A stretch of 64,000 bases of DNA from Magnolia sinica (lineage: Eukaryota > Streptophyta > Magnoliopsida > Magnoliales > Magnoliaceae), in the NCBI RefSeq assembly GCF_029962835.1, contig NC_080579.1:85019959-85083958 (forward strand), written 5' to 3'. The notes beneath the pieces are model-generated. The model was given only the letters and a program-made list of their open reading frames with translations. It searched no databases and was not told the origin of the DNA. The translations under genes were made by a program, and so were the position numbers. This document shows, in pieces, positions 37,640 to 48,904 of this stretch; within the stretch, counting starts at the first letter, position 1, and each line of letters begins with the position of its first letter.

Positions 37640-38464
37640 ACAGGATACTCCAACGTCAAGATCGAGTGGATAATATGAGCACCCGATTGCCAAATACTAG
37701 TAGGTCACATCTCCCACTGTGTTGTGGTTGGTTGGAAAGGGGTGTGACCTTATTCGTCCGGGTGAAGGGGGTTATAGCTAGGTTGAGTCTGACCAGCTCA
37801 TGAAATGGGTCCGCTATTGGTGAGCTGTGTGGGGATTGACATACCACTAACGAGGCGGATAGTGAGGCGTCTTTCACTCTCTGTGTCATGCGCACGATGG
37901 GGCGGCATGCCAATGTCAGAGTGTACTATACCCCAATAATTCTAGATGAGAACCGTACTAAGATGTGGATTAGATATTAGTATGTACATATTGCATTGCA
38001 TCCTCAACATATGACATTTGACTTAATATGTCTTTGTATTGCATAGCCTGGATAGGGCTGATGATATTTATGGACTTGCCAAGATTTATATATTGCATTG
38101 CATCCTCAACATATGACATTTGACCCAGTATGTTTTGCATCGCATAGCCTGGATAGGGCTGATGGTATTTATGGACTTGCCAGTCTGACCTTCATCATTC
38201 CACTTACTCTAACAATTGTATACTTGGTACATACATTGCGCACAAACGCATGCACTCTCTAAGATTCGTAGTAAGCTTATGCACGTTCGTTACGTGCAGG
38301 TTATGCTAGACCGCATCAGCATTGAGGCAGGAGCATTTGCTTGACCTTTTGGAGTTTTATTATATCATATATTTTCCTTTCAGCATTGTATTTAAATATT
38401 ATAGTAGTGGATATATGGTGATGATGTTTTTGTGATATGAGTACACTTGTGGTTATGCTCATTT

Positions 38465-38501
<37 letters not shown>

Positions 38502-38652
38502 CTTCATTCTGAAAATCCTCCTTGTAGGATCCTAGGATTGAAACCTAGCGCATGGGAGCTGAGAGCCGATAATGGGGTACTACGGAGGCTGTCGACACCG
38601 AATTCGGCGGTAAGGAATTTTGTGAGCCTGATTCCTGAGTTTGGGGCCTGAC
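37640..38652 (+). mobile_element. LTR remnant related to element 1, opposite orientation
   Basis: The 3' end matches the inverted start of the element 1 LTR: GGATCCTAGGATTG, then GGGGTACTACGGAGGCTGT and finally GTTTGGGGCCTGACA. Further in, AAGCTTATGCACG and ACGTGCAGGT (38273-38304) also match. No primer binding site follows 38652, so this is a solo or 3' LTR piece. Its 5' boundary is not resolved. Confidence 0.7.
37988..38191. repeat. 102-bp tandem duplication
   Basis: Two adjacent copies begin ATATTGCATTGCATCCTCAA at 37988 and 38090 and end near GGACTTGCCA. They differ at a few bases. The repeat lies inside the LTR remnant. Confidence 0.85.
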
Positions 38653-39138
38653 AACATGTATATCTCGTAGCCCAACTGTCATTATCTCAAGAGGATCAGT
38701 TCGAGATAAAAGATGCCCTATCCTAGTTTAAAGGATTGGGTAATGAGTTTGACTATGGATTTAACAACTCAAGCATTGGTTGCACTTGCATTTCCTCCTC
38801 TGGTGTAGAAAGTTCATTAACTCCAGAAGTGTTACGAGTAATTCTTCGGCTCATTTTTTAAATTATTGCACTGGTATGTATACTCAAAATGTCGAATCTC
38901 ATTGGGTTTATCAAAAATTGTTGGCACTTGGTTTATTTTTGGTCACATGTAGTACATGCAGGCTTGCCAGAACCGATTTTACACCTCGATTCAAACTGAA
39001 CAATTTTGACTACAAATGCCAAGATAGGTAGATACGTTAACTACGATTGTATATCTAGGACTTGAGAAGATCGATCGCTTATTCAATCACTCACAAAATT
39101 GGTATAAGATGATTAGACAAAAGTCAGAGGGTGGAGTT
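38653..39138. other. Intergenic DNA, nothing recognised
   Basis: Non-repetitive-looking flank between the LTR remnant and element 3. I see no gene. Confidence 0.5.
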
Positions 39139-39143
39139 CTTCT
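39139..39143. repeat. Target site duplication of element 3 (left)
   Basis: TCTTC, repeated exactly at 52422-52426. Confidence 0.9.
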
Positions 39144-39922
39144 GTAACGTCTCAAAAAAATTCACACAAAGACCCGAGTATCACCTTAGGTAAAAATCAC
39201 AAAGGACCAAATCCTTTAAAAATTAGACAAGAATTAACTAAGTGCTAAACTAGGTTACCTATGAAATTAGTACTAATCACTTTAAATATGAACTGCAAGA
39301 CCCAAAATGTGTAGAATCATTGACGCTACATTACCCTGAAACTTAGAATCAATCTCAAAACTCGGTTACTCTCGGGAGCACATCGAAACTCCGTATCAGA
39401 CCTGTACCGCACATCGAAAGTCTAAATACTATGAAACCATATGATTATAACTGCCTTGCTAGACTTGACTATCATCTCAGAAATCAAGTCCAGATAGTAT
39501 CCTGAAATGCACAATTTGAGCTCGGAGCGAAGTGTGTGAGAAACGCAAATATCTTTAAGAAATGAACTAAAACTTAAGTGAATTGAGTCATTCACTTGCA
39601 AGCCAAATCTAAGGATTCAGACCGTCGGAATCTGACCCAATTACACCCTCAGATCAGAAAAAATTTTCAACACATGTCAGTGTACTTGTGGCCTTGATTG
39701 AGTACCGGTGACCATCGAACTGAAACTGGCCCGCTGTGCTCGATCTGTAAATCCGATCGGACCAAAAACTTAACCTAGCCTAGATCCAATGTTAGGGAGC
39801 TTAAGTCTGACCACACGCAGAAAATGAGCCTCCAAATGTGCTACGTTGGACCGAAACGGCCAGTCTTTAGCTATAACCTAAGTAAACCATGACCCTAGGG
39901 CCATTCCCATCAGTTCTAGGCC

Positions 39923-39930
39923 TATATAAG
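39923..39930 (+). promoter_or_regulatory. LTR TATA box (element 3, 5' LTR)
   Basis: TATATAAG in GGCCTATATAAGGGCC, followed by a purine tract of GAGAGAGAAAAAAGAG type at about 39975-40017. The same order is seen in the right LTR. Confidence 0.65.
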
Positions 39931-40109
39931 GGCCTAAACCTACCCATCTCTCATTCCATACGAATTTCTAACCTAGGAGAGAGAGAAAAAAGAGAAGGAA
40001 AGAGAGAGAAAGTGGGAGACCGTCCCTGGGATCCTTCCTTATCCCTCCACGGGCTGAATCAACCCTTCTGCATCGCTATTCCAGCGATTCTGACTCCGTT
40101 CTTAGGTAA

Positions 40110-40753
40110 CCCTTGTTGTTTAGAATCTCACAACTTTGATTAGAAAACTGTACACTATGGTTATTATCACAAATTTGAGATATGCTTAGAAGATTATGTT
40201 TCAGTCCTTCAACATACAAAACATTTTTAAACAAAGGAAGGTTATAGAGTTGAACCGTACCGTGGCTAATTATCTTGTAATTGCTTCCATCACCAAAAGT
40301 AACTGACCCATCAGTCATATCTTTAAGATCAGTGAATAAAGCCTTATCACCTGTCATATGTCTGGAGAATCCACTATCTAGGTACCACTTTGAATGGCTT
40401 GTAGGTTTGAAAGCGGTGTGGGCAACCAAGTAGGCAACCTTAGGAACCCATTTCAGAACTGTTTTGGGTTTGGGAATATAGTTGGTCTTCTTTTGTCTGA
40501 TGTTATAAGGATGACCTACTGAGTTAGATTTTAAGAGCTCCTTGAGTAAATCAATTATCTTTTCAGCTAGTGGGTTTCTGTTCTGAATTTTAAAGTTAAC
40601 ATAGCTGCTTTTAGGATTTTGAAAAGCTTTTGTATTTTTAGAAAAACCTTGACTAGTATTTTTACCTTTTGAGGACTCTCCTTTCACAAACTTAGGAGGA
40701 GTATACTTTTGTTTAGGAGGAACATTTTTATCATAACTCAACCCAGATCTGTC
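40110..40753 (-). mobile_element. Ty1/copia gag-protease fragment inserted in LTR
   Basis: This 644-bp segment is absent from the other LTR, so its ends are exact. On the minus strand the frame 40741-40076, nearly all of it within the insert, encodes a Ty1/copia piece. It has a Lys/Ser-rich linker from the gag end, then the copia protease region with KWYLDSGFSRHMTGD, VTFGDGSNYKI and LKHNLLSISQICD. The usual Cys after the protease DSG is Phe. It has no LTRs and I see no target duplication. It replaces the G of a GTAAG splice-donor-like site. It may be filler DNA from break repair or a truncated cDNA. Confidence 0.88.
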
Positions 40754-41814
40754 GAAACCTAACCTTAATCTGTTTTAGGGTTTCAAATAGTGTAGGTGGT
40801 GAAATAGCTAACCTATTTCATGCTATAGGTGGTTGTCATGCCGTAGACGAAGACTTAACATACAAACTGAGTTCGATACTTGTTTATCGACGAAAGGTGC
40901 AAACTATAAATATTTAGGTTATGGTTTTCAAGGCTTTTAATGTCAGCAATGATTTATGTCTGACTTGATTGCTATCACAGATGCTAGATACAATATTTTT
41001 CGTAAACTACACATATATGTAAACTATGTTGGTTTTAAATGCATTCCATCTATTTGTTGAAATGCATGAATGAATGTGGAATTATGATTCGTGTTTGATA
41101 CGATTGTCATTAGAGAATACATGATTATTGTTGATATGGCAACTCCTATGTAGAAGGAATTACTATGATATGCATTTTAAACTAATTAAGTGCATGTGTG
41201 TAATATGTGTAGTCTAAGTGTTTGATAAAATGCCTGAATGAGAAAATGCTTGTTTAAATGTATGTATGAAGGGTGTTGAGATAGGATTCTCAATCCCCTT
41301 AACTATGGATATAGAACCCTTTCTATAACCTATCTTACTATTATGTGCTTTATAAATGAAATGTTTGTGTATGATAATATGTGAAGTATGTGTGTGATTT
41401 AATTGCTCAAGTAAGATTTGTATCTGATTTTGGTTGGCACATGCAGTTTTGGACTGGTACATATGAATGCCTAATGTATATGAAATGTGTTTGGGGCTAA
41501 GACGTAGTCCAGGTGATTGGTAATGATTTCTGAGTTAGTGGCCGAGGTTGTTTCGCCACACCAGACACGTTTGAGGAATCTGAGTCATACGCTGCTAGTC
41601 AACAGTGGTTAGGCCACATGGAGTGCTTATGCGCTCCATGTCGATCGGCTCAATATATGCTTATACCAGTCGACCTTGTCAAGTAACCCGATTGGTCTGA
41701 TGAATGTTCACTATGTATGGACGCTATTACTTGAATCTAAGGTACCAAACTCACCTGTGGAAAATTCGTTTAACCTTAGTACCTCGATCTACTAAGACTT
41801 ATGAGCTAGGCATG

Positions 41815-42100
41815 GTGGTATGAGACACTGTGGTCGTGTTGTCGACCTATGCTGGGGTGACGAGTCTCCCCATAGTGACCAGTGAACAACCCAAACTCGT
41901 GAGCTGAATACGGTGGTATGGGAGACTATATTCGAGCTGTCGGCGTATGATCAGGTGACGAGCCCATAGTGACCTCGAGTGTACGCTAGAAACTATGTTG
42001 AGGTTACGAGCCTTTCCATAGTAAACTAGAGTATAAACCAGGCCTCTGCTGAGGTGACGAGCCTCTCCGTGGTAACCTGGAAACTGCCTATCGTATGTGA
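41815..42100. repeat. CTCGTCACC-type modules, inverted orientation (element 3 left LTR)
   Basis: GGTGACGAGC and TAGTGACC motifs recur four times at similar spacing, the reverse complement of the modules in element 2 LTRs, consistent with the opposite strand of this element. Confidence 0.7.
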
Positions 42101-42945
42101 CTGCTAGGATTGACGGCCCTAGATGGATCAATGTTGGGTATATGACATATAGGGAGGTGCCTTAGCTTCCCAATCCTGCTGTATTAAAAGGTCTGATAAG
42201 AACTCGGTAATCATGCTCATACACCGCATTGCATGTGCCTTTGGTGTTAGTGTTAAGCACAGAAGAAGGGGTGCATGCCGTGACCGTAAGAGGAAGATCA
42301 CAGAGGGAGTGCAGGTGAGGGCATGCATCATTAATACATATCATTTTTGCATTAACCAGAGTACTTAGGGATGTTTGATTATATTACTTTATCATTACTG
42401 CTTGATTGAATTGATAATATGTTAACCTTTGCCTTATAGCCCTACTGAGTTGATCACTCACTCCCACGTTCTGGGACGGTGTTTTAAACACCAAGCAGAC
42501 TCTATCTTAGCTGCAGATGATGGCGATGCTTATGAGGCAAAGCGAGACTATTACGATGACAAAGAGTTCTCCTATATGCAACTCTCTAGCGGGTCTATGT
42601 AGACCTGGAGTTGCGCTGACAGGGCTACAAGGTTTTGGATAGAGAACATTACACTTTTTGATTTTTGTATATTTTTGAATTAAACTTGTAATTGTTTAAC
42701 CTAGTGACAGTCATACTCTGAGGGCTTACTATTATTTTTGTACAGTTTATATACATATCACAGTCTTCCGCTAGCATACTTTAATTGCCTCTGAAGTATG
42801 ATATGTTGTTTTGGTATAATCTCATTCATGTTTAAGTCACTAATACGGACAACATTTAATCATCATTATCTATGTTGCATAAGCGATGTGTTGGAACTCG
42901 GGAGTGAGTCTATGCTCGACCCCCGATTTTCATGGTGTTACAAGT

Positions 42946-42957
42946 TGGTATCAGAGC
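42946..42957 (+). promoter_or_regulatory. Primer binding site of element 3
   Basis: TGGTATCAGAGC three bases after the 5' LTR, matching initiator Met tRNA. Confidence 0.9.
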
Positions 42958-43810
42958 ATGATTTGGATTAAACTGGACCTGGGTTATGGTTTCACAATGC
43001 ACACTGACATACTTTGATTTAGGAGGAAGCGTTGAAATGTAGAAACTAGCACAAGATTCCCAGTTTCGCTAATTGGTGAAACCGATCGAGATTGACCGTT
43101 GAATTCGGGCCCATAGGCCTCTGTGACCATGTGAGAGGGCCCCCATTTGTTTCTAGACTGTCAATCGACGGGTTTAGACCCTAATTCAACCTATTCCACA
43201 CTCAAACAAACCAAAAGGTGTGAGCGTACGCAAAATGGGACCCGAAACGACTCAAACGGAGTCGGGGGCCTACACGGTGCAATACGGGGGGACCCAAAGT
43301 GGACCCTGCATATTTTTGGCACCCCAGGGGGGATGGCATCGCCTAAGGGGCGAGCCATCGCCGGAGAGTCCAGGGACCGACGATGGCATCGCCAGATAGG
43401 CGAGGCCTCGCCAGTCGGGCGGACCGGGCCTACACGGGCCGACGCCAGTGGGACGCTGTGGGGCCCACGAAATCACATGGGACCCCCTCTATTTCTTCCA
43501 TTTTCTCCCCACTCCTCTCTTATATACGCCCAAACTCTCCCTTTTCTCTAAAAACCCTTTTTCCCCTCTCAAATATCCCTTCCATTCTCAAAAACTTCTC
43601 TTCTTCCTTCTTTTCATACACCCCTCTACCGTTTTCATCAAGACCCACCTCCTATCTCTCTCTTTTCCTTTCATTTGAAGGCACAAACCCTTCTTTATGT
43701 CCCAAAAACCTCAAGTCTAATGATCCTTTTTATCTCCCCTTTCCATTTCACTCTCATGGCTCTTTTTGAGTTTGTGGCGGCGATTTTCTTAATTTCCACA
43801 CTTCTTTCTC

Positions 43811-45087
43811 ATGGGGAAGAAGAGGACTTCCACGAATGAAGCTAGGCCTAGCCGCCCTACTCGTTCAAGGAGACCGAAAAGCATCGCCGCGGGTACAAGC
43901 ATCGATCGAGAGATAAGGACAAAGCGGGACCTCGATCCTAAGGCTCCCCTCGAGAGAGTTCTACTGGCGGATCTGTCCCATGGAAGATTTCAGGGCCGTA
44001 GGGTCCTTTTTGAAGCACAAGTGGACGAGAAGCTCTTTGGAAAATATCTGGTGATGGACCACCTAGTGGATGCTGGGTGGGGTCCTATATTTGAGGGCAA
44101 GTTCAATGCGAATGCGAGCACTGTCCGAGCCTTCTACGCTCATACACGGGAGCCAACGCTGGAGCTCTTGCAATTCAAAATTCTCGTGAGAAGGCGGGAG
44201 GCCACAGTTGATGTTGGCTTAATAGCCCGACTCATGGGGATGTCGCTTGGCGAAGTCCATGCTAGTGAGAAAAGTCTTAGGAGTGCACGTGAAAGGGATC
44301 GCCGCACACGATTCCTTTGTGGCCAACTGGCCCATTGGAATCCAAACAATAGTCTCCCGGCATCCAATATGACCGACGACTTTCGCATGCTCCACCACAT
44401 CTTCACGTACAACGTGTACCCCAGGTGGAGCAATTGCAGTGAGTGCAGGCACCTGATGGTAGACTTTCTATACTGAGCTGGGCAGGGAGAGAAGTTGTGC
44501 CTGCCTACGTATGTACTGCTACAGATAATGCAAACTGAGCGCTCTTCTAGGACATCTGTTTCGCTCTCCTTCACCGACTTATATGCAAGCTTACAGGTGA
44601 ATTCGCCTACAAACTTGGTGCAGAACTTCCTGTGCCAATCCATTTCATCAATGACACCACTCTCAATAACATGGATATTGGGCCATGACAGCATCAAGCC
44701 CGACTTGATGAGAGTGAGGATGAGACGGAAAGCGAAGAAGAGGAGAGTGATGAAGAGGGCAGAGATGAGATAAGGGAGGAAGGAGAGCAGGGAGAAGAAG
44801 AGTAGGCCTAGGACACTGATGAGGGTTCTCCTCCTGCTATGCATGAGCATGACAGTGATCGGACTACATCAGAAGCCCGCTGGGCTCAAATCGAGGAGGG
44901 CCAAGTCGCCCTGCAACAAGAGATCGGGTAGGTCCGGGCCGAACTTGGAGAGACCCGAGCCAAGCTTGAAGAGAACGAGGCCTTAATGAAGTAAAAATTC
45001 AAGAAGGTATCTCGCACCTTAAAGGCTATCCTGTGCTGCATGCAGGATAAGGGTGCACCTCCTCCATCACCTGATTCAGACGACTAG
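43811..45087 (+). pseudogene. Accessory ORF of element 3, upstream of gag, sense strand
   Basis: This is the homologue of the accessory ORF of element 2 (17710-16487), in the same place and direction. The open part 43811-44476 gives 221 residues: MGKKR, a basic stretch (RPTRSRRPK), then PIFEGKFNAN, VRAFYAHTREPTLE, HASEKSLRSARERDRRTR, LLHHIFTYNVYPRW-like sequence and DFLY, then TGA. Beyond it homology continues (GQGEKLCLPTYVLLQI) with later frameshifts. An acidic Glu-rich block follows at about 44700-44810, then a charged helical part (RAELGETRAKLEENEALMK) and a tail with KFKKVSRTLKAILCC ending at TAG 45085-45087. It resembles putative plant transposon protein domains; no biochemical role is known to me. 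Gag starts about 300 bases later. Confidence 0.76.
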
Positions 45088-45389
45088 TTGTGCATATAGT
45101 CGCCCTATTTGTTTGCTTTATTGCTTGTTTGCTTGTTTTTATATGTAGCCTTGATAGGCTTAATGGTGTGGTAGACTGGTTAGTATGTTTCAGTGTTGAA
45201 GCCTTGCTTAGGTTAGCTCACATGCATCTTCTGTCATGATTCATGTAATACTACATCTCATGTACCGTGATAATTTTTTTAAATAAAATACATAAAGTTT
45301 CTTTGAGTTATGATGCAAATGCTGTGTTGTTGAGTTTGTGAGCATGTGCTGAATCTGACATGGGTTGCACCCTATGTTGTATTTAGGGA

Positions 45390-46510
45390 ATGCAACCTAA
45401 GAGCACGCGGACCTCGGCCCGTCTCACCCTTGGTGACTCGATTGACGGGGCTCCTCCCCTAAACGATAGCCACATGGACCCCAGTTCGGGCCCACCTCAC
45501 GAGACTATGCCGAACTCTCAGCCGGCCACTGGCCCCACTAATGGGCCTACACCTGTTGCACTACCGGTTCCTGAGCAGAACCGTGCGTCCTCTTCGATGC
45601 AACATATGCCTCAGACCGCCCCTCCCCCAGATAGGTTAGAGTAGATGATGTTATTGATGCAACAGTAGTAGCAGCAGCTCTTGGCCACCCTTGGGGGAAT
45701 CTTTGCTTAGAGCATAGGTGTGTCTCCACCTGCTCCATTTGTGCCCCCTGCTAGGAATACGAGTGCTAGCGGCCATTTCGAGCGATTCTAGTGCTTGCGA
45801 CCTCCTACTTTTGCGGGTACTCACCGACCCAAGGAGGCCGAGTATTAGCTTGACCGCATCTCTAAGATGCTGAAGTCGTTGCACTGCACTGAGGCAGAGC
45901 AGGTGGAGTTGGTCACCTTCATGTTTGAGGAGGCCAGCTTATGGTGGGACAGTGTTCTCTACACTGTTACTGTCGGACACGTGTCGACGTGAGAGGCCTT
46001 CGAGACGCTCTTTCACGAGAAATATTTCCCCCTCACATACTGTCATGAGAAGGAGAGACAGTTCCTTCACCTCCGACAAGGAGGCATGACAGTGGCAGAG
46101 TACGAGAATAGATTCACGGAGCTGGCTAGGTATGCTCCTTTGATTCTCCCCCATCAGCCGATGAGGATGCGGTGCTTCTCTGAGGGCCTGCGACTCGAGA
46201 TACGCTCGAAGATGTGCTGCGTTAGCATATCTACCTATGCTGAGCTGGTGGGCATGTTTCTGCGAGCGAAGCAGGATGGGAATAGATTGTCCTGCATGTG
46301 CATGCCTATGGTTCCTAGACCGTGATCAGATTTGTCGAGCAGGCCGTTCCTGGAAAGAGGTCCCGTATAGACTCGCCTCCTAGACTTGCAACTCCACCAG
46401 TCCCTATGAGGCGACCAGACATGTGGTGCACCTACTGTAGGAGGTCTGGCCACATTGATGCCCATTGTTTCACCAAGATGAGGGACAACGGCTTCTCGCC
46501 GCCTTAGAGG
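45390..46510 (+). pseudogene. Element 3 gag with zinc knuckle
   Basis: Gag starts at ATG 45390 (MQPKSTRTSARLTL). The same frame runs to about 46325, broken by several in-frame stops at former Gln, Trp or Arg codons. It contains the Gag core with FEEASLWWDSVL, TVAEYENRFTELARYAP and LRLEIRSKMCC. After a frameshift near 46320 comes the zinc knuckle CTYCRRSGHIDAHC (CCHC spacing intact), followed by KMRDNGFSPP and a stop. Gag makes the particle shell and binds genomic RNA. Confidence 0.85.
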
Positions 46511-46654
46511 ATCAACCGCTAGCTTCCTCTGACGATTGCAACTCCACCTCTACGGTCAGCACCAACACATCCATCTTTTCGGCCCCCTGCACCCCGATTT
46601 AGGCCGCCTCAATGGCCTATGGTACCACAACTGAACCGATCTCAGTAGGCTCGC

Positions 46655-47965
46655 GTGCACTCACTTGCAACTGAGGCATCCGAGACAGCAGTTGCAACAC
46701 TGTTGGCTTTTGAAGTCACGACGCATGTTCAAGGTACACCAGTCTTCTTATCAGTGGACACCGGGTCCACTATCTCTATAATATCGTGTGCAGTAGTCAA
46801 GCAACTGGGGTTGAAAACTAGTCCTATGGGTGGGGTGAGAATCCTTACCGCCACAGGGACTTTCTCGGACGCTACCAGGATGTGTAAGGGTTGTTCAATA
46901 GACTTAGAGAGTAGAATAGTGCGCATTGACCTGATTGTCTCTCCGTTGCACCATTATGATGTCATTCTTGGTATGGATTGGCTCACGGAAGTGAAGGCAG
47001 AGATCGAATGCTATACTAGAGTGGTGACAGCCCATAGACCAGAGGGCACGACCTTTATATTCCTAGTGCAGGTCAGTTGGCCCTATCGCATTAGTTGTTA
47101 CGCTTCATTACTAGAGGACATTAATGGTCCAGCACTTGAGGACACCCCTGTAGTCCAAGAATTCTCAGACGTATTCATAAAGATACCTGGATTACCCTCT
47201 CAGTGCGAGATTGATTTTACCATCGATCTAGTGCCTAGTACAACACCTATATCTCTTCCGACTTATCGCATGCCTCCATGTGAGATGGAGGAGCTGAGGA
47301 AACAGATCGATGATCTGTTGGATGCAAGCTTCATACGACCTAGCGTGTCTCCGTGGGGAGCACCTGTGTTGTTTGTGAAGAAGAAGGATGGATCTCTGCA
47401 ATTGTGTATTGATTACCGCAGATGGAACCAAGTGATGGTGAAGAACAAGTATCCTCTGCCCAGGATAGATGATCTGTTCGATCAGTTGAGAGGGGCACAG
47501 TATTTTTTGAAGATCAATTTGCAGTTAGGGTATCATCAGTTGCGCGTCAAAGATGAGGACGTGCAGAAGACAGCATTTAGGACCAGCTTTGGGCATTACG
47601 AGTTCCTAGTGATGTCGTTTGGACTCACGAATGCACCGGCCGTGTTCATGAACCTGATGAACAGGGTGTTTCGGCTGTATCTATATCGATTAGTCATCGT
47701 ATTTATAGATGACATCCTCATATACTCCAAGAGTCGGAAGGAGCACGAGGAGCACCTGCGAGCAGTCTTCGATACGCTCAAAAAGAACCAGTTGTTTGCA
47801 CAGTACAAGAAGTGCGACTTCTGGAAAGAAGAAGTTAAATTCCTAGAACATGTGGTGTCCAAGGAAGGAATAGCTGTGGACCTTGCTAAGGTAGTCGCAG
47901 TTCAGGACTGGGAGCAGCCTGGTTCGGTTACTAAAGTAAGAAATTTTCTTGGCCTGGCAGGTTAG
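46655..47965 (+). pseudogene. Element 3 protease and reverse transcriptase
   Basis: This 436-codon open stretch is the longest pol frame in the window. Residues about 30-45 hold the protease active site ([13 protein letters not shown]), and about 100-115 the [10 protein letters not shown] motif. RT follows with [64 protein letters not shown] and the catalytic [12 protein letters not shown]. Motif A, which should read KIDL, reads [11 protein letters not shown]: its essential Asp is Asn. The enzyme would therefore be inactive despite the open frame. A stop at 47966, within the NFLGLAGY motif, ends it before RNase H. Confidence 0.9.
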
Positions 47966-48660
47966 TATTGTCGATTCATTAGAGATTTCTCCAAGATAAC
48001 CAGACCATTGTCTCAGCTAACTCAGAAGGATCTCAAGTTTACATGGAATGAGAAGACAGAAGCAGCTTTTCAAAAATTAAAGGACAAGTTGACGTCCACC
48101 CCTGTGTTAGTATTGTCAGAACAAGGGGTCAAGTATACAATATACACCGACGCTTCTCGTGTTGGTTCGGGTGGTATTTTGATGCAGAAGACAGGGTTAT
48201 TGCCTATCTATCACGACAGTTGAGGAAACACGAGGAAAACTACCATACGCACGACTTAGAGTTAGCGGTCGTCATCTTTGCTTTGAAGATCTGGAGACAT
48301 TACCTCTACGGAGAGGAGTTCGAGCTCTTTTGCGACCATAAGAGCCTCAGATGCATATTCACGCAGAGGACTTGAATATGAGACAGCGGCGGTGGATCGA
48401 AACCTTGAAGGACTTCAAGCTCGAGGTCTCCTACTATCTTGGCAAGGCTAACCTTATGGGAGACGCGTTGAGCCGCAAGAAGACGATAATATTTGCGGCT
48501 TCACTGATGATAGCGGAATGGGATATGGTAGAGTTTGTGCAAGACTTTGAGCAGAAACTTACGATAGAAGAGCCGTTCGAGAGCATCGCACATATTCGGG
48601 TTCAGCCACTTATTGATGACAGGATCATCGTGGCTCAGATAGATGAGGAGCTATTGGCGA
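47966..48660 (+). pseudogene. Element 3 RNase H
   Basis: RNase H lies in at least two frames. The segment 48008-48223 has [19 protein letters not shown] and [15 protein letters not shown] shifted frame (about 48224-48350) has [20 protein letters not shown] and CDHKSL, with the acidic residues present. The segment 48351-48671 has the tether (NMRQRRWIETLKDFKLEVSY, ALSRKK) and stops just after the deletion junction. Confidence 0.85.
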
Positions 48661-48662
48661 GA
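48652..48662 (+). other. Deletion junction: integrase core lost
   Basis: TTGGCGAGAAGAG joins a sequence equivalent to 12920 in element 2 (ELLAK) directly to one equivalent to 12094 (GEKRLIDPELV). Both parental places contain GTTGGCGA in element 2, so about 0.83 kb was lost between short direct repeats. The missing part includes the zinc finger and the whole DDE core. Confidence 0.83.
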
Positions 48663-48904
48663 AGAGTCTGATTGGCCCAGAGTTAGTTTAGGCGACCTTA
48701 GAAAAGATCGACATTATCAGACGTCAACTTCTAGAAGCACAGAGCAGATAGAAGAGCTACGCCGATACGAGGCGGCGACAGCTAGAATTCGAGGTTGGGG
48801 ACCATGTATTCCTGAAGGTTTCCCCGATGAAAGGATTCCTCCGGTTTGGAAAGAAGGGGAAGCTCACACCGAGATTTATTGGCCCATTCTAGATACTGGA
48901 CCGA

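Larger units (their letters stand above)
39144..42942 (+). repeat. Element 3 LTR, left copy (5' LTR)
   Basis: It runs from TGTAACGTCT to GGTGTTACA. It is 3799 bp against 3156 bp for the right copy, and the excess is the copia fragment at 40110-40753. In the first 150 bases I count 13 differences from the right copy, all transitions. Confidence 0.92.

Noticed and set aside
39144-42942. The left and right LTRs of element 3 belonging to two different elements because of unequal length
   Set aside because: The difference is fully explained by the 644-bp copia insert, and the outer flanks carry the same TCTTC duplication.
44140-44850. Minus-strand frame of 236 codons opposite the element 3 accessory ORF
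   Set aside because: It is antisense to the conserved frame. The Leu/Ser-rich part comes from the acidic GA-rich stretch read backwards, so I see no support for an antisense gene.
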